DNA of 30,660 nt from assembly GCA_045661305.1 (NCBI GenBank), contig JAZRFJ010000047.1:1-30660 (forward strand), written 5' to 3'. Source of the DNA: UMGS1840 sp045661305 (GTDB taxonomy: Bacteria; Bacillota; Clostridia; UMGS1840). Below the pieces are notes generated by a model. The model was not told the DNA's origin. It ran no database searches and worked only from the letters and a program-made list of their open reading frames with translations. A program made the translations under genes and the position numbers. How positions within the stretch are numbered: position 1 is the first letter of the stretch; every line of letters starts with the position of its first letter. Shown piece by piece: positions 1 to 5,825 of this stretch.

Positions 1-127
1 ACAATTATAGCATATAATTATAAAAAAAGAAATAGTTTTTAAGAAATTTTTTTATTTTCACATCTTATTCACAAATAAATGCTAAAATTTAGTCAGAAAA
101 ATGAAAAAATCACTTTGGAGGGATTTT

Positions 128-1357
128 ATGAATAATTACAGCTACAATAATTTCGATACTGATTTATACACAGTATCAAACGAAGATACCACAGCTTCTT
201 TAAATAAAAAGAAAAAGTTTAATTACAAAAAATTCTCAAAATCTGCACTTGCGTTTGTCTTAGGTGTTGGAATTACATTAGGTGCTGTTAGCTTTGCAGT
301 GCCAAAAATGGTTGAAAATGAGCTTGCGGGAAAAATAAATTACGCATATCCTTCTGCCCCTCAACCAAATAACAAAAACGAAAATCAGGCATCAAATGTT
401 TTATATGGTAAAAATCAGTTGAGTGTTGTTGATATTGCAAAGCGTGTAGGTCCTACAGTTGTAGGAATTAATACAAAAGTTCGCACACAAAGTTTCTTTT
501 TCGGAGGCTATCAGGAAAGCGAAGGAAGCGGTTCAGGAATTATTCTTACAGCAGATGGTTATATTGTTACAAACAACCATGTTATTGAAGGTGCAACAAG
601 TGTTTCCGTAGTTTTGAATGACGGAAAAACATACGAAGCAAAAGTTACAGGTGCTGATGCAAGCACGGACCTTGCAGTGCTTAAAATAGATGGTTCAGGT
701 CTTCCGCATGCGACACTTGGAAACTCATCCGAGCTTCAGGTAGGTGAGCTTGCAGTTGCAATAGGAAATCCTCTCGGAAACGAGCTTGCAGGAACTGTAA
801 CCGTAGGATATATCAGCGCGCTTAACCGTTCTATCACAGTTGATGACAAGAAATTCAATCTTATCCAGACAGATGCTGCAATTAATCCGGGCAACTCGGG
901 TGGTGCATTAGTGAACTGTTATGGTGAAATCGTAGGAATTAACTCAGCTAAAATGAGTGCATCGGGCGTTGAGGGTATAGGCTTTGCAATCCCGATTGAT
1001 GAAGCAAAACCGATTATTGAAGATTTAAAAACATCGGGTTATGTTACAGGCCGTCCTGTAATAGGTATCGCAGGAAGAGATGTAACAAAACAGGATTCAG
1101 AATATTATAATATTCCGATAGGTATATATGTCTATGAAGTAACACCTTATTCAGCCGCTGAAAAAGCAGGGATAAAATCAGGAGATGTTATAACAGGCTT
1201 TAATGGTAAAAAAGTTGCTACAATAGAAGAGCTTAATGCAGAAAAGGAAAAACATAAAGTCGGAAGTACAGTATCAATAAGTTATATAAGAGATAACAAG
1301 GAACATTCAACAAAGCTTACCTTGCAGGAAGAAAGACCAATTACAACAGTTGAGTAA
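128..1357 (+). CDS. htrA: HtrA/DegP-like membrane-anchored serine protease with PDZ domain
   Basis: Surface quality-control protease that degrades misfolded exported proteins outside the membrane. The start is placed at the ATG at 128, preceded by a strong GGAGGGA site, rather than at the upstream in-frame ATG at 101; this gives 409 residues. Visible parts in order: a lysine-rich cytoplasmic N-terminus, one membrane segment at about residues 38-58, a trypsin-like domain with catalytic His151 (TNNHV), Asp181 (STDLAVLKI) and Ser257 (NPGNSGGAL), then one PDZ domain over roughly the last 95 residues. Length and order match Gram-positive HtrA/YkdA/YvtA proteins. The gene stands alone and is followed by a good terminator. 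HtrA proteins are often under envelope-stress control, but no operator was recognised here. The family call is secure; the in vivo substrate is not known. Confidence 0.93.
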   Translation: MNNYSYNNFDTDLYTVSNEDTTASLNKKKKFNYKKFSKSALAFVLGVGITLGAVSFAVPKMVENELAGKINYAYPSAPQPNNKNENQASNVLYGKNQLSVVDIAKRVGPTVVGINTKVRTQSFFFGGYQESEGSGSGIILTADGYIVTNNHVIEGATSVSVVLNDGKTYEAKVTGADASTDLAVLKIDGSGLPHATLGNSSELQVGELAVAIGNPLGNELAGTVTVGYISALNRSITVDDKKFNLIQTDAAINPGNSGGALVNCYGEIVGINSAKMSASGVEGIGFAIPIDEAKPIIEDLKTSGYVTGRPVIGIAGRDVTKQDSEYYNIPIGIYVYEVTPYSAAEKAGIKSGDVITGFNGKKVATIEELNAEKEKHKVGSTVSISYIRDNKEHSTKLTLQEERPITTVE

Positions 1358-1393
1358 TTTCTAAAAAATTCTATAAAAATTTTATAATGTTTT

Positions 1394-1427
1394 AAAAAAG
1401 CGTACTGATTTTTTCGGTACGCTTTTT
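1394..1427 (+). terminator. Rho-independent terminator of htrA
   Basis: AAAAAGCGTAC (1395-1405) pairs perfectly with GTACGCTTTTT (1417-1427) around an 11-nt loop, and the T run ends the second arm. It lies 37 bases after the htrA stop codon. The A run on the left arm could let it act on the other strand too. Confidence 0.8.
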
Positions 1428-1465
1428 GGATAGTGGAAAAGAGTTTAGATTCAGTTTGTTTTAAG

Positions 1466-1641
1466 TCGATATGCAATCTTCGATTGCTCGATATATTTAC
1501 TTCGTAAATTCGATATGTTTTCGTTTCACTAAAAACTCTATATGATATAAATCTCGTTGCCATAAGGCAACATATCGAGTGCGTCAGCACATATCGAGTC
1601 ATTTATGACATATCGAAAATCTCAACAGAGATTTATATCGA
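1466..1641. repeat. Symmetric hairpin-linker array, linker TCGATAT/ATATCGA
   Basis: Non-coding structured repeat. In the left half TCGATAT occurs at 1466-1472, 1488-1494 and 1510-1516. Between the copies are two perfect 6-bp hairpins with TTC loops: GCAATC-TTC-GATTGC at 1473-1487 and ATTTAC-TTC-GTAAAT at 1495-1509. In the right half the reverse complement ATATCGA occurs at 1572-1578, 1591-1597, 1610-1616 and 1635-1641. It alternates with GTTGCC-ATAA-GGCAAC (1556-1571), GTGC-GTCA-GCAC (1579-1590), GTCA-TTTA-TGAC (1598-1609) and AAATCTC-AACA-GAGATTT (1617-1634). Linkers are constant while stems differ but remain self-complementary. No credible protein is encoded. It is probably a dispersed repeat; see the matching array at 3869-4060. 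Confidence 0.75.
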
Positions 1642-1643
1642 TG

Positions 1644-1676
1644 AAAAAAGCACATGCAAATCGCAAGTGCTTTTTT
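1644..1676. terminator. Bidirectional terminator-like hairpin beside the tRNA-Ser cassette
   Basis: GCACATGC (1650-1657) and GCAAGTGC (1663-1670) form a stem with one A-A mismatch, flanked by A6 on the left and T6 on the right. On the minus strand it directly follows the second copy of the tRNA-Ser 3' end (1678-1692). This mirrors the terminator that follows the intact tRNA gene. Confidence 0.6.
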
Positions 1677-1677
1677 C

Positions 1678-1866
1678 TGGCGGAGAGAGAGGGGTACTCT
1701 GTGCCACCATTTTTTCGACCGCTCTTAGCGGTTCCCGAAAAAATTTGCCTGCTCGAGACTCCACAGTCGCTCTGCTTCGCATTTCGTCTGCTCCGACGAC
1801 CCTCTTCTCGGGTTCAAATCCCCCACTCCACTAAAAAAGGAACAGCGGCTCTGCCGTGTTCCTTTT
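1678..1866. mobile_element. 189-bp non-coding cassette bounded by copies of the tRNA-Ser 3' end
   Basis: The 15-mer TGGCGGAGAGAGAGG, which is the 3' end of tRNA-Ser(GGA) including its encoded CCA, occurs at 1678-1692 and again inside the tRNA at 1867-1881. The DNA between is structured. ATTTTTTCG and CGAAAAAAT enclose ACCGCT-CTT-AGCGGT near 1713-1744, and a GACT-CCAC-AGTC hairpin lies near 1758-1769. A plus-strand stretch around 1810-1826 resembles a tRNA T-loop (GGTTCAAATCC) but lacks a complete T stem. The arrangement looks like either a small element inserted at the tRNA 3' end or a decayed tRNA tandem duplication. No integrase or other gene is present. Confidence 0.5.
1833..1862 (-). terminator. 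Rho-independent terminator of tRNA-Ser
   Basis: On the minus strand GGAACACGGC-AGA-GCCGCTGTTCC forms a stem with one bulged C. A run of six T follows (A1833-A1838 on the plus strand). It begins just after the encoded CCA of tRNA-Ser. Confidence 0.75.
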
Positions 1867-1957
1867 TGGCGGAGAGAGAGGGATTCGAACCCTCGAACGG
1901 GGTTAACCGTTACACACTTTCCAGGCGTGCGCCTTAGGCCAGCTCAGCCATCTCTCC
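1867..1957 (-). tRNA. tRNA-Ser (anticodon GGA)
   Basis: A 91-nt class II tRNA. The acceptor stem is GGAGAGA/TCTCTCC with discriminator G and an encoded CCA. The anticodon loop CTGGAAA gives GGA, reading UCC and UCU. A long variable arm (roughly GTAACGG-TTAA-CCCCGTT) precedes the T arm GAGGG-TTCGAAT-CCCTC. It lies downstream of rpmB on the same strand, with a terminator between. The 3' end is duplicated at 1678-1692. Confidence 0.95.
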
Positions 1958-1987
1958 AAATTATTAAAATAAAAAATAGCCAAAGTT

Positions 1988-2026
1988 AAAAAAAGAGCTT
2001 ATCAATAAATATAAAGATAGGCTCTT
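1988..2026 (-). terminator. Rho-independent terminator of rpmB
   Basis: On the minus strand AAGAGCCTATC (2026-2016) pairs with GATAAGCTCTT (2003-1993), with one wobble, across a 12-nt AT loop. A T run follows. It starts about 20 bases after the rpmB stop codon. Confidence 0.75.
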
Positions 2027-2044
2027 CTCTTATTGACTTTTTTG

Positions 2045-2233
2045 CTATATAGCTCTGATAACTTTACCTGACTTTAAGCATTTTGAGCATACATATACTT
2101 TTTTTGGTGTTCCGCCTATTATAGCTCTAACTCTTTTGATGTTAGGTTTCCATGTTCTGTTTGATCTTCTGTGTGAGTGAGAAACCTGAATACCGAATGT
2201 TGTAGCTTTTCCGCAAATTTCACATTTAGCCAT
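2045..2233 (-). CDS. rpmB: 50S ribosomal protein L28
   Basis: Small basic protein of the large ribosomal subunit. Its 62 residues match the usual length for Gram-positive L28. Two cysteine pairs, C4/C7 (CEIC) and C49/C52 (CSKC), mark the zinc-binding 'C+' form. The conserved core SHSHRRSNRTWKPNI lies in the middle. The ATG has a strong GGAGGTG site with an 8-nt spacer. It stands alone as usual for Firmicutes and sits between two tRNA genes of the same orientation. No promoter was recognised in the 58 bases after tRNA-Leu, so read-through from the tRNA is possible. Confidence 0.96.
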   Translation of the reverse strand: MAKCEICGKATTFGIQVSHSHRRSNRTWKPNIKRVRAIIGGTPKKVYVCSKCLKSGKVIRAI

Positions 2234-2291
2234 TATCCTTACACCTCCATATTAATTCATGCTTGTGCTGTTTGGAGCATCATATTTTAAA

Positions 2292-2373
2292 TGGTGCCGG
2301 TGAAGGGACTTGAACCCCCACGGTTTCCCTCACGATTTTGAGTCGCGCGCGTCTGCCATTCCGCCACACCGGC
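2292..2373 (-). tRNA. tRNA-Leu (anticodon CAA)
   Basis: An 82-nt class II tRNA. The acceptor stem is GCCGGTG/CACCGGC with discriminator A and an encoded CCA. The anticodon stem CGCGA/TCGTG closes loop CTCAAAA, giving anticodon CAA, which reads UUG. A variable arm GAGGGAAACC precedes the T loop TTCAAGT. rpmB follows 58 bases downstream on the same strand. Confidence 0.95.
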
Positions 2374-2529
2374 AAATTTCAATATCTTTTTTAAGATTTT
2401 TTGCACTAAAAAAAGATGCTTCCCCAAATCAAGCAATTAATAATATAACACAATTTTTTTTGTTTGTCAATAGTTTTTTACCAATTTTCTCTCATTTTTC
2501 GCACTTTTACACAAGTTTTGTGAAACATA

Positions 2530-2551
2530 GGGGCGACAGTTATGCCGCCCC
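2530..2551 (-). terminator. Possible terminator of purC
   Basis: A GC-rich GGGGCG/CGCCCC stem starts 9 bases after the purC stop codon. The following minus-strand bases (TATGTTTC) are only moderately T-rich, so this may be a weak terminator or an mRNA 3'-end stabiliser. Confidence 0.5.
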
Positions 2552-2559
2552 GAAAAATA

Positions 2560-3243
2560 CTATCTATTGTTAATAAGCTTTGTGAGTTCAACCGGCTCAA
2601 CAATCTTTCCGTCTTTATATACACGCATATTTCCTGAAGCGATTTCGTCAATAAGAATAACTTCATCATTGTTATAACCAAATTCAAATTTTATATCCCA
2701 CAAGTAAAGACCGATTGATTTAAGGTCGTCTGCTACAATCTTTGTAATCTTGAGAGTCTGTTCTTTCATACTTTCAAACATTTTTGGTGTCATAACGCCA
2801 AGTGCAGCCAAGCCTTCACCTGTTACAAGCGGGTCACCTTTTTCATCATTTTTGAAAGTACATTCAACATATCCGCCCTCTAAAGGTGTTCCATCTTCAA
2901 TATATTCACCATATCTGCGAACAAAGCTACCTGTTGCAACAAGTCTGCAGATAACCTCTAAGCCGTGACCAAACACAGTAGCAGGCAAAACTTCCATTGT
3001 AGCTTCGTCAATATTTGCACTTACATAGTGAGTTTTAATTCCTGCTTTTTTAAGAAGCTCAAAATAATGTATTGAAGTAATTAAGTTTGCTTTACCGATA
3101 CCTTCGATTGTAAGACCAACAGAATTTTCGCCCGGGTCAAACACGCCGTCCTTACCGGTGCAATCATCTTTAAACTTAAGCATTACATTTCCATTATCAA
3201 GTGAGTAAACATCTTTGGTTTTTCCTTCATAAATCTTTTTCAT
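2560..3243 (-). CDS. purC: Phosphoribosylaminoimidazole-succinocarboxamide (SAICAR) synthase
   Basis: Cytosolic purine-biosynthesis enzyme that joins CAIR and aspartate, using ATP, to give SAICAR. Its 227 residues are close to the family norm of about 235. The N-terminal MKKIYEGKTKDVY is the typical nucleotide-binding start. The stretches LEVICRLVATGSFVRRYG and VILIDEIASGNMRVY correspond to conserved substrate-site regions. The KDDCTGKDGVFDPG segment differs from the more common KDDATAFNG form, suggesting a divergent clostridial subfamily. An AAAGGAG site precedes the ATG with a 10-nt spacer. The gene is separated from any other pur gene in this window, and no purine riboswitch was seen in its leader. 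Confidence 0.92.
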   Translation of the reverse strand: MKKIYEGKTKDVYSLDNGNVMLKFKDDCTGKDGVFDPGENSVGLTIEGIGKANLITSIHYFELLKKAGIKTHYVSANIDEATMEVLPATVFGHGLEVICRLVATGSFVRRYGEYIEDGTPLEGGYVECTFKNDEKGDPLVTGEGLAALGVMTPKMFESMKEQTLKITKIVADDLKSIGLYLWDIKFEFGYNNDEVILIDEIASGNMRVYKDGKIVEPVELTKLINNR

Positions 3244-3289
3244 CTGTACATTACTCCTTTTATAGTTGATTTAAAAACATATCTGATTT

Positions 3290-3318
3290 ATTTTAGCACA
3301 AAAATTTTTATTTGTATA
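3290..3318 (-). promoter_or_regulatory. Candidate sigma-A promoter of purC
   Basis: On the minus strand TATACA (3318-3313) and TAAAAT (3295-3290) are 17 bases apart, about 47 bases upstream of the purC start. The -10 matches 5 of 6 consensus bases, the -35 matches 4. Confidence 0.5.
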
Positions 3319-3356
3319 GGTTTTTTTGAAAAAAAATTCATTTTTTTCAAAAAAAC

Positions 3357-3839
3357 TTAATTAATACTATACTCGCCTCTTACCATAATAATTACATCTT
3401 CTTTTGCTACAAAGCCTCTTTTGTCACTTCTTGGAATAATGATAAGGTGATTTGCAGGGATTTCTTCGTTTTCACCTATATCTCTTCCAGCAGTAGTATC
3501 GCAAAGTCCGCCCTGTGAAGATATAACAGAAGTAGCATTACCGCTTCTTAAAATAAATTCACAGCTTTCTTCACCGACAAATGCTTTTCCTTTTGGGATA
3601 ACTGCAACTTCAAATTTAGGAACCTCTGTAACGATGTCTTTTGGTGTTTCACTTCCATCCTCTTTTGAAAGCTCTTCTTTTATTTCGTTTTTGATTTCAT
3701 TTTTAAAATTCGGGGCAAAAATCTCCGATAAGTAGCTTAAAGATACCACAGGGTCATCTGTGTTTGCAAAAACTGATATAGAAGACAATATTAATAAAAA
3801 TGTACAAATAACAGTTATCGCCTTATTAAAAGTTTTCAT
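3357..3839 (-). CDS. Small secreted protein of unknown function
   Basis: The 160-residue product has a signal peptide (MKTFNKAITVICTFLLILSS, cleavage likely after VFA at residue 26) and no other membrane segment. A short helical charged stretch (about 45-70) leads to a compact C-terminal domain of about 85 residues. That domain contains PKGKAFVGEESCEFILRSG, a central CDTTAGRDI, NHLIIIPRSDKRG and a final IIMVRGEYSI. Similar C-terminal domains are remembered from exported clostridial proteins, but no function is known to me. An AAAGGAG site with a 9-nt spacer supports the start. Transcription probably begins near 4053, so the mRNA carries an unusually structured leader of about 210 nt made of the 3869-4060 array. 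Confidence 0.75.
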   Translation of the reverse strand: MKTFNKAITVICTFLLILSSISVFANTDDPVVSLSYLSEIFAPNFKNEIKNEIKEELSKEDGSETPKDIVTEVPKFEVAVIPKGKAFVGEESCEFILRSGNATSVISSQGGLCDTTAGRDIGENEEIPANHLIIIPRSDKRGFVAKEDVIIMVRGEYSIN

Positions 3840-3868
3840 TATATATTTCTCCTTTTATAAATTAGATG

Positions 3869-4060
3869 CAATTCATTTTTTAAATGAATTGACAACTTCG
3901 TTGTCATAAATTGGCTAAAACCATGATTTCTCGCTTCGCTCCATGATTTGAATTGCCTTAATGCACAAAGTGCAATTCATGAGCCATAGGCTCAATTCAC
4001 GAAATCGCAGATTTCAATTCATGCCGATAGACAATTCATTGAGTTTGCTTTGCAAGCTCA
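3869..4060. repeat. Symmetric hairpin-linker array, linker TGAATTG/CAATTCA
   Basis: Same design as 1466-1641 with a different linker. TGAATTG occurs at 3885-3891 and 3949-3955, with a degenerate AAATTG near 3908. Its reverse complement CAATTCA occurs at 3869-3875, 3973-3979, 3993-3999, 4015-4021 and 4032-4038. Hairpins between linkers include GACAAC-TTC-GTTGTC (3891-3905), GCAC-AAA-GTGC (3963-3973), TGAGCC-ATA-GGCTCA (3980-3994) and GAAATC-GCA-GATTTC (4001-4015). A slightly decayed TGCC-GATA-GACA (4022-4033) and TGAGTTTGC/GCAAGCTCA (about 4040-4060) complete the array. It lies between divergent promoters and is predicted to be transcribed as the leader of the secreted-protein gene ending at 3357. 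Confidence 0.78.
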
Positions 4061-4088
4061 TTGTACCATAAATATATTTTTTTGTCAA
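4060..4088 (-). promoter_or_regulatory. Strong sigma-A promoter of the secreted-protein gene
   Basis: On the minus strand a perfect TTGACA (4088-4083) and TACAAT (4065-4060) are exactly 17 bases apart. Initiation near 4053 would place almost the whole hairpin array in the 5' UTR. The -10 abuts the last hairpin of the array. Confidence 0.75.
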
Positions 4089-4142
4089 TAGAAAAAGAGT
4101 GGCTAAATTTTTAAAAAAGTGCAAAAAAATTATTAAAAAAAC

Positions 4143-4171
4143 TTTACAAATAAAAAATTATATGTTAAAAT
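4143..4171 (+). promoter_or_regulatory. Sigma-A promoter of the rsmD-coaD-uvrC operon
   Basis: TTTACA (4143-4148) and TAAAAT (4166-4171) are 17 bases apart, placing the start near 4178, about 30 bases before the first gene. It diverges from the promoter at 4060-4088. Confidence 0.65.
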
Positions 4172-4209
4172 ATAGAATGTAGTATAGTAGGAAGGTTGTG
4201 TATATCGGA

Positions 4210-4746
4210 ATGAAGGTTACAAGCGGAATAAAAAAAGGAACTATATTAAAAGCTCCCGACGCTTTATCCGTACGGCCGACTACTGACAAGGTAAAACAGG
4301 CAATTTACAGTATGATTCAATTTCTTGACTCGGGCAACCAAGCACTTGATTTGTTTTCAGGAAGCGGAGCTATGGGAATCGAAGCTGTAAGCCGCTATCA
4401 GATAAAATGTGTTTTTGTTGATATTGATACAAAATCCGTTTCAGAAAATCTCAAAAAGTGCGGATTTTCGGACTATGCCGAAGTACATAAAGAAGATTTT
4501 TGTTCATTTTTAAAAAAGACTGACAAAAAGTTTTCACTCGTTTTTCTCGACCCGCCTTACCATAAAGGATATATTGACACTTCATTAGAACTTCTTACAA
4601 AAAGAAATCTTTTATGTGAAAATGCGATTATTATTATGGAAAGCGATGCGGACGAGCAGTATAATATACCAAAGTGTATTGAGGTTATCAAGGAAAAGTC
4701 GTATGGCAGAATCAAAATAAAAATAGGAGTTTTCAACCAAGTATGA
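4210..4746 (+). CDS. rsmD: 16S rRNA (guanine966-N2)-methyltransferase
   Basis: SAM-dependent enzyme that methylates G966 of 16S rRNA in the small subunit. Visible motifs are the SAM-binding LDLFSGSGAMG (residues 46-56) and the catalytic DPPY (114-117). The N-terminus MKVTSG, taken from the ATG at 4210, aligns with the usual MRVISG start and gives 178 residues, close to the family length of about 185. The in-frame GTG at 4198 lies only 2 bases after AGGAAGG, too close for use. From the ATG that site is 14 bases away, so the start is somewhat uncertain. The stop overlaps the coaD start (ATGA at 4743-4746), implying translational coupling, the classic rsmD-coaD pair. Confidence 0.93.
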   Translation: MKVTSGIKKGTILKAPDALSVRPTTDKVKQAIYSMIQFLDSGNQALDLFSGSGAMGIEAVSRYQIKCVFVDIDTKSVSENLKKCGFSDYAEVHKEDFCSFLKKTDKKFSLVFLDPPYHKGYIDTSLELLTKRNLLCENAIIIMESDADEQYNIPKCIEVIKEKSYGRIKIKIGVFNQV

Positions 4747-5228
4747 TTACAGCAGTTTATCCGGGAAGCTTTGACCCTCTCACAAACGGGCATCTTGATA
4801 TAATAACAAGAGCGTCTAAAATGTTTGACAAAGTTATTGTAGGTGTTTTAAAAAACAGCTCAAAGTCACCTGCATTTTCCGTAGAGGAAAGAGTGGACTT
4901 TATAAAAAGAACAACAACACATTTAAAAAATGTTGAGGCTGTAAGCTTCAATGGCCTTTTGGTTGATTTTGCAAGGCAGAACAACTGTAAAGTTATAATA
5001 AAAGGTTTAAGAGCGGTGTCTGATTTTGAATATGAATTTCAGATGGCTTTAGCTAACAAAAGTCAGGCAGATGAGATAGAAACACTTTTTCTTACAACAA
5101 GTCAGGAATATATGTTTTTATCTTCAAGTATTGTTAAGGAACTTGCCCGTTACAATGGCGACCTTTCAACTCTTGTGCCTAAGGAAATAGAAAATGAAAT
5201 TTTAAATAAACTATCAAAAAATATATAG
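4743..5228 (+). CDS. coaD: Phosphopantetheine adenylyltransferase
   Basis: Penultimate enzyme of coenzyme A synthesis: 4'-phosphopantetheine plus ATP gives dephospho-CoA and pyrophosphate. The 161-residue length is standard. YPGSFDPLTNGHLDII holds the nucleotidyltransferase NGH signature. LRAVSDFEYEFQMALAN and the C-terminal EYMFLSSSIVKELARYNGD (equivalent of ISSTxVRE) complete the active site. The start overlaps the rsmD stop by 4 bases; the next gene follows after 12 bases with a good AGGAGG site. Confidence 0.96.
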   Translation: MITAVYPGSFDPLTNGHLDIITRASKMFDKVIVGVLKNSSKSPAFSVEERVDFIKRTTTHLKNVEAVSFNGLLVDFARQNNCKVIIKGLRAVSDFEYEFQMALANKSQADEIETLFLTTSQEYMFLSSSIVKELARYNGDLSTLVPKEIENEILNKLSKNI

Positions 5229-5240
5229 GAGGATATTAAA

Positions 5241-5825
5241 ATGGATTTACAGACTTTAATAGAAGAATTGGAAGAAATAATCGAAACTTCTTCAAAGGTA
5301 CCGCTTACAAATAAGTGCATGATTGACAGAGAAGAAGTATGGGAGGTTATTCAGCAGTTCCGTCTTCATTTTCCTGAGGAAATTAAACAGGCACAGTATG
5401 TAAAAAAAGAAAGAGAAAGAATAATTTCTGAAGCAAGACAGGAAGCAAACGGAATTATTGAAACTGCAAATCAGAAAGTTGCTATGATGGTTAACGAAAC
5501 TGAAATTTTAAAAATCGCAAGACAGCAGGCTGATGCAGCAGTTAAAGATGCTGAAATGAAAGCTATCGAAATCCGTCATGCTGCTGAAGATGAAGCAAAT
5601 GAAATGATAGAGAGTGCAAAAGAAAAGATAAACACTTACAGATTAAATGCACAGGAATATGCTTCAAGTCTTCTTTCACAGGCAGAAAGCATTACAATAG
5701 ATTTAAGAGATTCAGTTTACAAAGCATACAATCAGTTAAGTGAATCGTATAAAGAATCTGATACTTTGCTCGATAAAATCTCATCAGTAAAGCAGGCAGT
5801 ATCAGCATCTGTTTCAGATGAATAA
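5241..5825 (+). CDS. Coiled-coil cytoplasmic protein of the coaD-linked clostridial family
   Basis: The 194-residue product is rich in alanine, glutamate and lysine and is mostly coiled coil from about residue 60 to 185. The segment resembles F-type ATPase subunit b or DivIVA helices, and such proteins are often labelled 'ATPase' for that reason alone. The conserved N-terminal part (PLTNKCMIDREEVWEVIQQF and LHFPEEIKQAQYV) recurs, as I remember it, in clostridial genes next to coaD. There is no signal peptide or membrane segment and no nucleotide-binding motif, so an ATPase activity is not supported. An AGGAGG site precedes the ATG. The 3' end overlaps the uvrC start by 8 bases. A division or scaffold role is possible but unproven. 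Confidence 0.8.
   Translation: MDLQTLIEELEEIIETSSKVPLTNKCMIDREEVWEVIQQFRLHFPEEIKQAQYVKKERERIISEARQEANGIIETANQKVAMMVNETEILKIARQQADAAVKDAEMKAIEIRHAAEDEANEMIESAKEKINTYRLNAQEYASSLLSQAESITIDLRDSVYKAYNQLSESYKESDTLLDKISSVKQAVSASVSDE

Noticed and set aside
101..127. Upstream ATG for htrA
   Set aside because: The strong GGAGGGA site lies downstream of it and serves the ATG at 128.
1466..1641. CRISPR array
   Set aside because: Linkers are only 7 nt, the intervening segments are self-complementary rather than spacer-like, linker orientation flips at the centre, and no cas gene is present.
1605..1937. Open frame of 110 codons across the tRNA-Ser region
   Set aside because: It reads antisense through tRNA-Ser and the structured cassette; the residues REGFEPSNGVN are a familiar artefact of translating a tRNA T arm.
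2310..2573. Plus-strand open frame of 87 codons
   Set aside because: It is antisense to tRNA-Leu and purC with no coding features.
3244..3356. Purine riboswitch ahead of purC
   Set aside because: No conserved purine aptamer sequence was found in the short AT-rich leader.
5241..5825. ATP synthase subunit b or an ATPase
   Set aside because: Similarity is limited to alanine/glutamate-rich coiled coil; there is no membrane anchor or nucleotide-binding motif.
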